From Candidatus Poseidoniaceae archaeon (lineage in GTDB: Archaea > Thermoplasmatota > Poseidoniia > Poseidoniales > Poseidoniaceae), in NCBI GenBank assembly GCA_949373095.1, contig CASIBY010000018.1:1-64000 (forward strand): a stretch of 64,000 nucleotides of DNA. Direction: 5' to 3'. This document shows positions 51,840-62,464 of the stretch, piece after piece. Position 1 is the stretch's first letter, and every line of letters starts with the position of its first letter. The notes below the pieces were generated by a model. It was not told where the DNA came from, ran no database searches, and was given only the letters and a program-made list of their open reading frames with translations. Made by a program: the position numbers and the translations under genes.

Positions 51840-51914
51840 TAGCGAGGGATGGATTTGAACCATCGATCTCCGGGTTATGAGCCCGACGGGATATCCAGAC
51901 TACCCCACCTCGCT
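51840..51914 (-). tRNA. tRNA-Met (CAT), initiator-type
   Basis: Minus strand AGCGAGGTGGGGTAGTCTGGATATCCCGTCGGGCTCATAACCCGGAGATCGATGGTTCAAATCCATCCCTCGCTA; three G:C pairs flank the anticodon loop, as in archaeal initiators. Confidence 0.93.
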
Positions 51915-51993
51915 AACCATTGCGCCACAGTTCACTGTTTTGAAACCACCGATATCCAAAACTGGTGGAAAGTGTTCATTTTCCATTGATTTG

Positions 51994-52842
51994 ATGAACG
52001 AGAAACGTTTACCCTCATCCATGCGCAGGCACCTTCATCCACCATGGTTGATACTTCTGCTGCTGGTTTCATGCGGTCTCTCTGGATGCCTTGGCGACAG
52101 TGAAGAGGCAGGACCTAAAAATCCAATTTCGATGGAAGTGTACTACGATGCAACTTCCGGAACAATAGAGGAAGTCATTCAGAATGGAGCGGTATTATCC
52201 CAAAGCGGAGTGGAACTTAGTTTTGACTTCGCACGGGTGACATCAAAGGCAGGGAATATGAACTCCTTCAGTTATGATCCAGGGGACGATGATGACGGCT
52301 CAAATACCGTTCTGGTTGATGCTAACGACCAGGCTGAAATCTCGTACACGTACCAAACACATGGATTGTTTACTGCAATCCTAACGGCAACTGATGAAAG
52401 CGATAACATTGCGACACTAACATTAGAAATCCGAATAGATAAACAAATTCAATGGACCCAGACAAATACAGACAGTCCAAATCCCATGCTCATTCCAACG
52501 ACTCCAGATTGCGAATGCCCGATGCCGGAAAAGATTGACATCGATTCAACCATTACCAACCGGGATTCGTTTCCACCTGGCGCTGGGGCCACCATTACGG
52601 TTACATGGCATCTCAACGATCCCGAAGGAGAAGAAAAAGCGTTCCATACCGAGCAGATCGGAGACGGTCAAGATGCATCGTGGACCCACGCACAGTACAA
52701 TTTGGAAGGCGGCGATTGGAATCTTGAAGTGACAATGGATACAGGGAATGAAAACATAGACATCGCCCACACTGTAATCGTACTGTATGAGCCTCTGGAA
52801 TCGGACCCCCGTCCGTTCACCTCAGATGCTCCTGAGAACTGA
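51994..52842 (+). CDS. Lipoprotein with PKD-like domain
   Basis: Lipobox LLLLVSCGLSGC; VDANDQAEISYTYQTHGLFTAILTATDESDNIATLTLEI (PKD-like). Confidence 0.7.
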   Translation: MNEKRLPSSMRRHLHPPWLILLLLVSCGLSGCLGDSEEAGPKNPISMEVYYDATSGTIEEVIQNGAVLSQSGVELSFDFARVTSKAGNMNSFSYDPGDDDDGSNTVLVDANDQAEISYTYQTHGLFTAILTATDESDNIATLTLEIRIDKQIQWTQTNTDSPNPMLIPTTPDCECPMPEKIDIDSTITNRDSFPPGAGATITVTWHLNDPEGEEKAFHTEQIGDGQDASWTHAQYNLEGGDWNLEVTMDTGNENIDIAHTVIVLYEPLESDPRPFTSDAPEN

Positions 52843-53010
52843 TATTGTTTACTTTCACACAAACGAAATCAAAACTAAAAGTGAAAAGAAAGGCCCACTA
52901 AACGGCATTACATCAACCGATGGGGCGTTAATCTATCCGTTCGTTTTCCGCGCCGTCCATCGTTGCTTCATATACGGAAGGGTGGTCCAATCACATGGAA
53001 GTGAGCAGAA

Positions 53011-54045
53011 ATGGCATCAAAAGGTAAGAAAAAAGTCAGCATTGAAGTTGAAAAGAATGAAAGTCCTAAGGCTGTAGAGGAAGAAGTAATGCCGGAAGAG
53101 GAAGAGGAGAAAGTCACCATCGAGGATTTGCCCGGTGTCGGACCTGCTACAGCGGAAAAGCTCCGTGAAGCCGGATTTGAAGAGCTACTTGCGCTAGCAG
53201 TTATGTCTCCTGCAGACCTTGCGGAAGAAGCTGAACTTGGCGAGGCGGTTGCTAGTAAAATTATTGCAGCAGCAAAGAAAATGGCCAATATTGGGGGATT
53301 CGTATCGGGTGACGCACTCTTAGAGCGACGCCGTGAGGTGCAGAAACTCTCCTCTAAGGTTCAGTCCATTGACGATTTGCTCGGTGGCGGGTTTGAGACC
53401 CAGGCCCTCATAGAAGTATACGGTGAATTCGGCAGTGGAAAAACCCAGATTGGCCACCAACTCGCAGTTAACTGTACGATGACGCTTGAACAAGGTGGAT
53501 TGGACGGAGACGTGTTTTACATTGACACAGAAGATACCTTCCGCCCTGAGCGCATTACGCAAATGGCACGCGGGCACGGAGTTGACCCGGAATACGTGTT
53601 GTCAAGAATCCACGTCGCACGCGCCTACAATTCCGCTCATCAAATGCTTCTCGCAGATGAGATCAAGCGTATGAGTAAGGGCCTCAACGTGAAGATGATC
53701 ATTGTTGATTCGTTGACCAGCCACTTCCGTGCTGAATTTATCGGTCGAGGAATGCTTGCTCGCCGCCAGCAGAAACTCAACAGCCATCTGAAGGACTTGA
53801 AGCAGCTCGCTGACATCAACAACGCAATGGTTCTCGTGACCAATCAGGTCCACTCTAAACCAGATGCAATGTGGGGAGACCCTACCAAGCCCATTGGAGG
53901 TCACATTCTTGCTCACGCAAGCACCTTCCGTCTTTACCTACGTAAGGCAAAGGGTGGTCGTCGTATTGCGCGATTGGTCGATTCTCCAAACCTTCCTGAT
54001 GGCGAATGTGTCTATCAGGTCACTGAAGAAGGCCTACGTGACTGA
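53011..54045 (+). CDS. radA: DNA repair/recombination protein RadA
   Basis: [71 protein letters not shown]. Confidence 0.96.
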   Translation: MASKGKKKVSIEVEKNESPKAVEEEVMPEEEEEKVTIEDLPGVGPATAEKLREAGFEELLALAVMSPADLAEEAELGEAVASKIIAAAKKMANIGGFVSGDALLERRREVQKLSSKVQSIDDLLGGGFETQALIEVYGEFGSGKTQIGHQLAVNCTMTLEQGGLDGDVFYIDTEDTFRPERITQMARGHGVDPEYVLSRIHVARAYNSAHQMLLADEIKRMSKGLNVKMIIVDSLTSHFRAEFIGRGMLARRQQKLNSHLKDLKQLADINNAMVLVTNQVHSKPDAMWGDPTKPIGGHILAHASTFRLYLRKAKGGRRIARLVDSPNLPDGECVYQVTEEGLRD

Positions 54046-54132
54046 CGGTGAAATCCAAAAGGCTGTCAAACAGCATTGGAAACCCCGCTCAAGGGCGGCA
54101 CATTCAAGTTCTCTTCAACAGGAATCAGCCTT

Positions 54133-55260
54133 ATGCGCCATTTGATTGAACGTGTGCTCGAATTGTCAGAAGACGAACAACGAGTGGTGACTCACGAGCA
54201 AGTTCCTGACCAAGGGTCCGAAGAAGAACTGCGTGCTCTGCTTGAATCTCTTCAACCCCGGATACGTGTCTATGGGGCTGGTGGGGCTGGATGCAACGCC
54301 ATCAATCGTCTCTTTGAGGAAGGTTTGTTTGAATCATCATATGTGACCGGTTACGCCATCAATACCGATGCACAAGCACTGTTGCAATCGCCTCTCCAAG
54401 AAAAGGTCCTCATTGGAAGAACTGCACGCGGTCGTGGCGCAGGTGGCGACCCCACCAAAGGAGAAGCTGCAGCGCTGGAATCAGAAATGGTGCTGCGAAG
54501 AATCACCAACGACACTCAACTCGCCATCATTACCGCTGGAATGGGTGGAGGTTCAGGAACTGGTGCTGCCGGTCATATCGCACGCCTTGCTAAAGCTCAA
54601 GGTGCCATGACGATTGCAGTGGTTACCTATCCGTTCAAGTCGGAAGGCTCTCTTCGAAAGCAAAACGCAGAGTGGGGACTTGAGCGACTTAGGGAACACT
54701 GTGACACTATTCTCGTCATCCCTAACGAACGTTTGTTGGAAATTGAAGGCGTCAAAGACCTACCCATCGCAAGCGCATTCCGTGTCGGAGATGAATTGCT
54801 GGTCCGGTCAATTACCGGCGTGACGGAGTTGTTGACAACCGATGGAATGGTTAATCTGGATTTCGAGGACCTCAAGGCCGTTATCAATTCTGGCGGAGGT
54901 GTCGCAATGATCGGGCTAGGCGCAGCCAAGGGACCTGGGCGTGCAGAAGCAGCCACAATGGAGGCTCTGCATTCACCCTTGCTTGAACTTGACATGAGCG
55001 ATGCTCGTGGCGCACTCATCAACGTGGTGGGTGGTTCTAACCTAACGCTCGGAGAAGCCGAGCGATGTGCTCAATTGATCCAAGAACAAATCTCACCCAA
55101 CGCCAAAATCATCTGGGGAGCAGCGGTCGACGAATCGTTGACGGATGAAATCAGAGTCATGCTCGTGCTAACTGGCGTAAAGAGTGACCAAATTCACGGT
55201 GCTACGGAAAACCGGCAATTGAGGGCACTGCGGAACCGACAGATTGAGTTTGTCAATTGA
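54133..55260 (+). CDS. ftsZ: Cell division protein FtsZ
   Basis: GAGGAGCNAINRL; NTDAQAL; AGMGGGSGTGAA; FDLKAVINSGG-type region (LDFEDLKAVINSGGGVAMIG). Confidence 0.95.
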   Translation: MRHLIERVLELSEDEQRVVTHEQVPDQGSEEELRALLESLQPRIRVYGAGGAGCNAINRLFEEGLFESSYVTGYAINTDAQALLQSPLQEKVLIGRTARGRGAGGDPTKGEAAALESEMVLRRITNDTQLAIITAGMGGGSGTGAAGHIARLAKAQGAMTIAVVTYPFKSEGSLRKQNAEWGLERLREHCDTILVIPNERLLEIEGVKDLPIASAFRVGDELLVRSITGVTELLTTDGMVNLDFEDLKAVINSGGGVAMIGLGAAKGPGRAEAATMEALHSPLLELDMSDARGALINVVGGSNLTLGEAERCAQLIQEQISPNAKIIWGAAVDESLTDEIRVMLVLTGVKSDQIHGATENRQLRALRNRQIEFVN

Positions 55261-55881
55261 TCACGAACGGCCTGCGGACCAAAGCATTCCAACGAGGGCA
55301 CAAAGCCCGATAGCCAACAGCAGTTTGTCGTACATACCCAATCCATCAATGGATGAAGATTTGTCAAGGTCGCCTTGGTACTCAACTCCAGGCAGGACAA
55401 CTGAATATTCGTTCCAGCCGTCACCTGTTTGTCCATCGTTTCCGTTCACTGCGTTTCCATAAACCAAAAACTCACTCCTACTCATGTTGTCATCCGGAGA
55501 AGTCCATGTGAAATTCCACGCCCGTTGATAAGTTCCGTTTTCTGTGTGAGTCCATCCGTTGTCGAGGAACTGGGCCTCGCTTTCGTTGAACGTCATCGAC
55601 CCGTTGGACACCGTGATTCTGAAAGCCGCCTTGCGACTGCTCCTCGATCGACTGCAACGGGGCTGCTGAGGAGAAGTTGAACGTCGTAGGTCATGTTCGC
55701 TCCGTACTCCGTTGGGAGCCCAACCAAACTGACAGTCGGTGGAATCCGCCCGGGAATGACACAGGCATCCCTTCATTGCCTCCCACCACCAACCCCACTT
55801 GGTACGCTGCTTACCGATGGGAGCATGAGGAGGATCGCTCAACATCGCGAACAGCCCCATGCTGCGTATGATGTCACCCAT
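55261..55881 (-). pseudogene. Choice-of-anchor V/reeler-like membrane protein, at least two frameshifts
   Basis: ...MKGCLCHS, then in another frame PGRIPPTVSLVGLPTEYGANMTYDVQLLLSS, then RAAFRITVSNGSMTFNESEAQFLDNGWTHTENGTYQRAWNFTWTSPD...; C-terminal TM. Confidence 0.5.
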
Positions 55882-56010
55882 GATTTTCCCTGGTCGCCGT
55901 TCTCCTTGATGCTTTCCACCGGATTATCTCGACGGTGTTCCCCAATCGATGATGCATGAGCGTTCGTGGAAAACCATGTTTTAACTATGATGAGAACGGG
56001 ATGAGATAAT

Positions 56011-56565
56011 ATGTTTGATGAAGAACCGATGATTGTCTCTGATAATAATGAAGAAGAACTTGACATTTACGCAGCCCTTGGGTTGAACACTCCCCTTGAA
56101 CCGACTGTGCCCACCAACACCGCTCAATCCGGTTTCAAAGTTGACCCTTCAGATCCACTCGCAGCCTTCATGGACGATGACGACGATGACGGTGCCGAAG
56201 AGCCCCTCATGTTTGGACAAACCAGCCCCGCAACCGTACCCAGTTGAAGAACTGCTCGCCGTTCTCGTGAAAGGACACCCTCGACGACGGCGTCCATCCA
56301 GCAAACCCTCCCCTCCGATTCAATCCGCGTAGACCTCGATTCAACGCTCGTGCAAAAAGGACCGAGACGCCTACCACCTGTCCCTCATCATCGACATGGG
56401 AGGAGAACAAATCAAGCCCTTTGCAACCGTCCGAGCATCAGGAGATACTTGGGCACCAATGCAACCTCCTAAGGGTCTGCATCAAGGCTGGATCCCGCTT
56501 TACCATTCCCTTGCTAAAGCGCTTACCAATGCCCTCATGCAACAAGGTCGCCCTTCAAGCCTCTG
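56011..56565 (+). pseudogene. Small acidic protein, frame disrupted downstream of ~56230
   Basis: MFDEEPMIVSDNNEEELDIYAALGLNTPLEPTVPTNTAQ...FMDDDDDDGAEEPL. The coding-like 3' part ([49 protein letters not shown]) is in another frame. Confidence 0.4.
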
Positions 56566-57007
56566 AGAGAGGATGAAGGACTGAACTGTGCGTAATGGTG
56601 ATGTTCTCGTTGAACATATGAGAAACACTGCAGTACTTGTCATGGCTCATCTTGACAATTCTCTCAACAAGTTTGAGGGGGACATCACCACGAACATGGT
56701 ATTCCAAATGGACCGCTGTAAAGACACGGGGGGTCGTAGTCGCACGCTCTGCGCTCAATTCTACCCAAACCTTGTCAAAGACTCGCTCTTTGAGTCCAAG
56801 GACAACATCAGCCATTGAACAGATACCAATCATTTGCAATGTTACCTGCATTGGTGTTGGCCCATCGTCCCAGTCAAAATCCAAGCGGTCTCCAGAATCA
56901 TTTACGCCAAATGCCTTTGACCCACTCACCCATTCTACCCGTCCGTGCATGCAAATCCTACGGGCGGTTGATTCTTGAAGGAGATGCATGTCGCTTCTGC
57001 TGAGAGA
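56555..57007 (-). CDS. OsmC-family protein
   Basis: [68 protein letters not shown]. Confidence 0.75.
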   Translation of the reverse strand, partial: SLSRSDMHLLQESTARRICMHGRVEWVSGSKAFGVNDSGDRLDFDWDDGPTPMQVTLQMIGICSMADVVLGLKERVFDKVWVELSAERATTTPRVFTAVHLEYHVRGDVPLKLVERIVKMSHDKYCSVSHMFNENITITHSSVLHPLSEA

Positions 57008-57008
57008 C

Positions 57009-58235
57009 ATGTCAGGAACACCAGTAACCATGGAAAGCGGTCAACTTCACGTACCGAACGACCCTGTGATTCATTACATCGAGGGTGATGGAATTGGTGT
57101 TGACATAACACCTGTCATGATGGGTGTTGTAGATGCTGCCGTAAACAAAGCATACAATGGCGAAAAGGCAATTGTTTGGAAGGAAGTTCTTGCAGGTGAA
57201 AAGGCGTTCAATGCTACCGGAGAATGGCTTCCACAAGCAACTCTAGACGCTATGCGAACCGGATTGGTTTCCATCAAAGGGCCGCTCACCACGCCTGTCG
57301 GCGGTGGTATTCGCTCACTCAATGTCGCTCTGCGACAGAAACTCGACCTCTATGCATGCGTTCGCCCTGTTCGTTGGTACGACGGAACACCTTCACCAGT
57401 GAAAGCCCCCGGCGATGTTGACATGATCATCTTCAGAGAAAACAGCGAAGACGTTTATGCCGGAATTGAATGGGAAGCTGGTAGTGATGATGTCAAGCGC
57501 GTCATTGAATTTTTGCAGAACGAAATGGGAGTGGACAAGATCCGCTTCCCTAATACGTCTGGAATCGGCATCAAACCGGTGTCTCAAGAAGGAACTGCTC
57601 GTATTGTTCGTGCGGCAATGAAGTACGCTATCGAGAACGACAAGCCAAGCGTGACTTTGGTCCACAAAGGGAACATCATGAAGTTCACCGAAGGCGGATT
57701 CCGTGATTGGGGATACGCTTTGGCCAAGGAAGAATTTGGGGCTACAGAACTTGATGGAGGCCCTTGGTGCACCCTCAAGAATCCAATAACTGGTAACACT
57801 ATTCTCATCAAAGACGTCATCGCTGATGCTATGCTCCAGCAAATCATCACCCGCCCTGCAGAATATAGTGTCCTTACCACCATGAATCTCAATGGCGATT
57901 ATATCTCGGATGCACTCGCTGCTCAAGTTGGTGGCATCGGTATCGCACCAGGTGCAAACATCAACTACGACTCTGGAATATCTATCTTCGAAGCCACTCA
58001 CGGAACTGCGCCAAAGTATGCGGGCCAGAACAAGGTGAACCCCGGTTCGTTGATTCTCTCAGCCGAGATGATGCTCCGTCACATGGGATGGAAAGATGCT
58101 GCTGACCTCATCGTCAAAGGAATGGAAGGAGCTATCTCCAACAAGACCGTGACTTACGATTTCGAGCGTTTGATGGATGATGCAACTCTGCTTTCATGCA
58201 GTGCCTTCGGTGAAGCGATGATCACCCATATGTGA
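57009..58235 (+). CDS. icd: Isocitrate dehydrogenase (NADP-type)
   Basis: [104 protein letters not shown]. Confidence 0.95.
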   Translation: MSGTPVTMESGQLHVPNDPVIHYIEGDGIGVDITPVMMGVVDAAVNKAYNGEKAIVWKEVLAGEKAFNATGEWLPQATLDAMRTGLVSIKGPLTTPVGGGIRSLNVALRQKLDLYACVRPVRWYDGTPSPVKAPGDVDMIIFRENSEDVYAGIEWEAGSDDVKRVIEFLQNEMGVDKIRFPNTSGIGIKPVSQEGTARIVRAAMKYAIENDKPSVTLVHKGNIMKFTEGGFRDWGYALAKEEFGATELDGGPWCTLKNPITGNTILIKDVIADAMLQQIITRPAEYSVLTTMNLNGDYISDALAAQVGGIGIAPGANINYDSGISIFEATHGTAPKYAGQNKVNPGSLILSAEMMLRHMGWKDAADLIVKGMEGAISNKTVTYDFERLMDDATLLSCSAFGEAMITHM

Positions 58236-58351
58236 AGTCAATTAACTCATACAGCCCTATTACTGGGTACCCTCTGCGTTCGCAAGGGGGCTGCAATCTC
58301 TTGGAAAGGCACACTCGCTTTGAAGCGGTTGAATCAAGGTGAAAGATAACT

Positions 58352-61300
58352 TCACTTTATGGTGAGCTTCAGCCATGGCTTCAGTGTACGATGATTCTTA
58401 GCAACGCTGAATCCAAACTTCTCTTCAATGGCACGGTCAAGGAGCGTAAAGTCTCCATCCATTGTCGCAACCAACACAGCACCGATCTCTGGAAGAGGTT
58501 GGCTAGCAAGATGTGTTGCTAACCGGTAGATGTCTAAGTCGGTTGCTTCAGGGTAAATGTGCCGGTTGTCCATTGTGGTCCTGTACGTTGGACCGCGTGC
58601 TTGCTTCAATTCAGTAAGGTCAGCAAAGACATCGTCGTGCTTGAGGAGGAATTCGGTTAGTTCTTCAGATTCTGCTGGTAACTCTTCAAGCATTTCGGAA
58701 GTTGGCGTCCAGGTATTGAACTCTCCAAGAATCTCGTCAACGAGCTTGAGAAGTACCGACTCGCTGAGAGCGTTCTCAAGTTTTTCTGAAGCGATCATAG
58801 CGCTCCTAAATCGGTAACTGATTCGGTTGTCCTTAGCGAACTGTTTCAATTCACCGCGAACATCCTCAGGAATCATGAGGTGAAGTTGTTTTGCATTTGC
58901 ATGATGGCGCAGAACATCGTGGAAGCGGTTACTTCCAATTGTATTGAGATTTGCTCCAAAGACCAACTCCATGTGTTCATACACCTTTTCTACCAGCGCA
59001 TCAACAAGAATGTTAGTATCAATAATCACGAGTGGAGCCAATTTCAAATTGTGTAAAAAGCGACGCTTTGAGGTTGGGATACTTTCCTTGTACTGGGAAA
59101 ACAGAGTTTGCTCAACACCAGCCAAACGCTTGCGGTCGGTGATGGTGAATTTCGTAGAGTTCTGAGCTCTTTCAAGGTACATTAATCCCTCAAATGCTCC
59201 GTCTTCAGCAGCAGATTTTGCGATATCGTACACCTCTGTCATCGAGGGGGAACTTGTCATCATTGCTTGACGGAATTGTTGCTCGGATTGGTTGCGTGAG
59301 CGGCGATTATCCTTGCTGATGCGAGTAGAGGCTGCAGTAACACGACCTAGGAACGGGTCCGGTGGGAGGACGTGGGCTTTCTCATAGGGGTAATTTCGCA
59401 AAAGGTCCAGTTCTTCTTCAAGATAAATGGTTCGCGATTTCTGAATGATGTTACCTTCAACATCTTCCTCTTCGTAGGGTTGCTTGCGCTGAACAAAGCG
59501 ACGGATCAAACGAGTTGCCCCATCGGTATCGGTAAGCGCAGTATGGCAGACATTGAGATAGAGTTTGAATCGCTCTGTTATGGCTGCTTTTAGCGCTGGA
59601 ACCTTGTTGAGCAGACTGATGGCCTCATCCCATTGTTTGGCGTGAGCATAGTGAATCAGTGATTTTCTGTAAAGGGTAATTGGAAGAGCAAGAATCGAAT
59701 CATCGTCTTCGCCGTTTGTTTCGCCGTCTGTCCCTTTGCTCGCAAGACCTGTGAACAACTCAGCCGCCCTGGAGTACTCCCGAGCGGAATTTAATTCATC
59801 ACCAGTTGATGCAAAGAGTGCTGCGCGAGCAAGAGGAGCCCAGGGTGAGCGTGGGTTTGCTTGTTGATACCAATCCACAAATTGTGGAAGGCCGAGGTCA
59901 TGGTCCAAAGCGAGATAAGAGAACGAGGGTATCAGGCGTACTGGAAGAGTTTCTTCAGTGATCAAAGCGTCAACTGCTGCAGCGTCATCGGGCCGTGCAA
60001 GGCCGATATGATAGGTTTGCAAGAAACCGTTCATTGACAAAGTCAACAGAATGACTTCAAAGAGACGGTGTTCAATATGTGAAAGTTCCAATTCGTCAAG
60101 ACTACTACGCATCTTGTTGATGTTGGTAAGGCTTACAACACCACCACTGCCGTTCTGGGAAAGGGCTGCTTTGATAGGAGAATAGGCTTTGAGAGCTGTT
60201 TTGTTGAGGACTTCAACGACTTCAGGAGTTTCTTTGTAGATTCCTTCAAGCAACAAAAGAAGATGCTCGGCAACTGGACTGAAAACTTGCGGCACTTCTG
60301 CGCCATGAATGGCTTGTAGGGCTTGTTGTCGGCATTGCTTGAGTTTCTCCCCCATGGTAATGGATTGGTGAGCAGTCGTCACATGAGATACAAACAGTGC
60401 TTCATACGGATGAGTTAGAGGAAGCATCTCGTCTTGAGAGAAGACTTTGCAGAGACGTTCGAGGTCCAGCGCGCCCATCAACAATTCAATGATGGGTGAT
60501 TTAGCTTCCTCCCAAGAGGCACCTTGTTGGTCACAGAGACGCTGAGCTACAGCCGTTCTGACATGGCTGGAAAGACCTTCATACATGACCATCGTATACC
60601 AAGAACCATCGTCCAAATCATCAACATGACTCATCAACCAAGCTTCTGCATCTTGGCTTTTGAGAGAAACGATTAGCGGAAGGAGTTCTGAAACATCCGA
60701 TGATGCATCAAGACTGAGCCCTTTCAGAACCTCAATTGCCTTCTTGTCCTTCTTTTCATTATGGAGGGCCTTCAGTTGCCACCATGTCAATCGGTCAACT
60801 GAATCTGTAATGTCTGCTTCACTCAATAGGACCAAACCTTCAGACAGTTGCTTGGAATTAAGTTTCTCTGCTGAAGCAGGGGCTTGTGACCAAGCCAAGC
60901 GGCGGCGAGCGAGTGTCAAAGCGTCATCGGCAGTGAGGGCAAGGATGGCCTCCCAATCCGAGACCTTCCCGTTACGTAGCATCTCTAGGTCTTGAAGCGC
61001 CTCAGTGAGGTCTTTATTCGCAGTGGTACATTCTTTGAGAGTTGCTTTACCCAGCGCTGTTCCCGAATGAATAGAAAGATGAAGGCTGACAAAAGCCAAG
61101 CTTCCTTTGAGAGCCATGAGGTGCGCATCAGGTTGAATCGAACGCCCTCCTGAAAGTTGATTGATTACTTTTTGCAAAGCAACCTTGGTTTCAGCATCAT
61201 CTGCTGCTTTAATCGCTAATTGAAGAACCGCGGTAAGAGATTCTGAATCCGAGGGGTCGATCCGAAACACTTCAGAATCGATGGATTTCTTGGCTGATTT

Positions 61301-61798
61301 CTTGGCAGCCTTGCCCTTGGGGAAAGCCAAGAATTGAGCGAGAAGCGTTGTTTTCTCAGCAATGGTGTACCAGACTGGATGAACGCCCTTGGTCATACAA
61401 ACTTCTCGTAACTTAGTTTCTTCACTGTCCCAAGCCTCGTCCCAAGAGTCAGCGTCCAGTTGCTTGTGGATGAGAAGTGCAGCAAGTTGAAATGCCGGTG
61501 AATAGGGTTGGTCGGTGATGATTTCAGCGGGCTTTGGAAGCCAGTCCATGTGAGATGAGCCGCTACTTCGACCGCTACGTCGCATGCGTCCACGTTGCCT
61601 AGGCACGGAAGGGCGGCGAGAAGGTGAAGCGTCATCGTCATCTTCTGCGGCAGGGGGTTCAGCTTCATGGGCGGCGAACACGAGAATGGAACGAAGAGGT
61701 TTGTCAAGCATTTGCCAGGCCGCTTCTTTGTTCATTGTGGCGACTTTGACGTTGTTTGACATCGGTTTGGAAAATGCCGCTTTGAGGCAGGTTTCCAT
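58352..61798 (-). CDS. Very large helical-repeat protein with C-terminal PIN-like nuclease domain
   Basis: C-terminal LAPLVIIDTNILVDALVEKVYEH...IPEDVRGELKQFAKD...ATDLDIYRLATHLA...VLVATMDGDFTLLDRAIEEKFG; long alpha-helical N-terminal region. Start chosen at METCLK (61798); 61762 also possible. Confidence 0.8.
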   Translation of the reverse strand: METCLKAAFSKPMSNNVKVATMNKEAAWQMLDKPLRSILVFAAHEAEPPAAEDDDDASPSRRPSVPRQRGRMRRSGRSSGSSHMDWLPKPAEIITDQPYSPAFQLAALLIHKQLDADSWDEAWDSEETKLREVCMTKGVHPVWYTIAEKTTLLAQFLAFPKGKAAKKSAKKSIDSEVFRIDPSDSESLTAVLQLAIKAADDAETKVALQKVINQLSGGRSIQPDAHLMALKGSLAFVSLHLSIHSGTALGKATLKECTTANKDLTEALQDLEMLRNGKVSDWEAILALTADDALTLARRRLAWSQAPASAEKLNSKQLSEGLVLLSEADITDSVDRLTWWQLKALHNEKKDKKAIEVLKGLSLDASSDVSELLPLIVSLKSQDAEAWLMSHVDDLDDGSWYTMVMYEGLSSHVRTAVAQRLCDQQGASWEEAKSPIIELLMGALDLERLCKVFSQDEMLPLTHPYEALFVSHVTTAHQSITMGEKLKQCRQQALQAIHGAEVPQVFSPVAEHLLLLLEGIYKETPEVVEVLNKTALKAYSPIKAALSQNGSGGVVSLTNINKMRSSLDELELSHIEHRLFEVILLTLSMNGFLQTYHIGLARPDDAAAVDALITEETLPVRLIPSFSYLALDHDLGLPQFVDWYQQANPRSPWAPLARAALFASTGDELNSAREYSRAAELFTGLASKGTDGETNGEDDDSILALPITLYRKSLIHYAHAKQWDEAISLLNKVPALKAAITERFKLYLNVCHTALTDTDGATRLIRRFVQRKQPYEEEDVEGNIIQKSRTIYLEEELDLLRNYPYEKAHVLPPDPFLGRVTAASTRISKDNRRSRNQSEQQFRQAMMTSSPSMTEVYDIAKSAAEDGAFEGLMYLERAQNSTKFTITDRKRLAGVEQTLFSQYKESIPTSKRRFLHNLKLAPLVIIDTNILVDALVEKVYEHMELVFGANLNTIGSNRFHDVLRHHANAKQLHLMIPEDVRGELKQFAKDNRISYRFRSAMIASEKLENALSESVLLKLVDEILGEFNTWTPTSEMLEELPAESEELTEFLLKHDDVFADLTELKQARGPTYRTTMDNRHIYPEATDLDIYRLATHLASQPLPEIGAVLVATMDGDFTLLDRAIEEKFGFSVAKNHRTLKPWLKLTIK

Positions 61799-61908
61799 AT
61801 ACGATTCCTCCAACAGCGAGCCCCCTAGGGTTTGGGGCCTATACGCGCCGCTTTGAATGCACCGATGCTGATGTTTGGGCTTCAAGCCTAGAAGGAACAC
61901 ATAGTTCA

Positions 61909-62421
61909 ATGAACAAAAGCCTCTACGGAGTTGTGAGGAGCATCATGGAACTTGTACCAATGATTGCACTTTTACTCCACCCATTGCTTGCCAGTGGCTT
62001 GGTCGTGTGGATCTGGTGGCAGTATTCTTGGCGCAAGAAATCATACGAATTGAAAGGTGAATCAAGGGCGCAATATCTTGAACGTCACGAACGCAATGGT
62101 GAACGGCTGCTATGGGCCACAGGCTTTGTTATTCTCGTTGCGTTCACAGGAAGAGCAGTGAGCGGCTGGTATTCAAATGGGGATTTCACATCCAATCTAC
62201 TTCCTCAAAGTCTTCATGGCTTTATGGGACCAGTGGGCTTTGTTCTCATGGTCCTTTTAACGCGAATGGGAAGGGAGGCTCGAGACAAGCGAAAGGCTGG
62301 TGAATCATTCGCAACAGCCAAACTCAAGCACGGACGTGCAGCAGACATCATCATCTATCTTGTTTTCATTCACGCTTTCTTAGGATTCATCTACACCTTT
62401 GATGTGCTATCAGGTGTGTAA
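61909..62421 (+). CDS. DUF4079-like multi-TM membrane protein
   Basis: Four hydrophobic segments with conserved-looking His (LLHPLL, SLHGFMGPVGF, VFIHAFLGFIY). Confidence 0.5.
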   Translation: MNKSLYGVVRSIMELVPMIALLLHPLLASGLVVWIWWQYSWRKKSYELKGESRAQYLERHERNGERLLWATGFVILVAFTGRAVSGWYSNGDFTSNLLPQSLHGFMGPVGFVLMVLLTRMGREARDKRKAGESFATAKLKHGRAADIIIYLVFIHAFLGFIYTFDVLSGV

Positions 62422-62464
62422 CCCCAAAACGCCGATTCATATACACCTTGTTTTTCGCCGAGAC

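Noticed and set aside
58352-62421. PIN protein plus upstream small gene as a toxin-antitoxin pair
   Set aside because: The PIN protein is ~1150 aa and the neighbour (61909-62421) is a divergently transcribed membrane protein, not an antitoxin.
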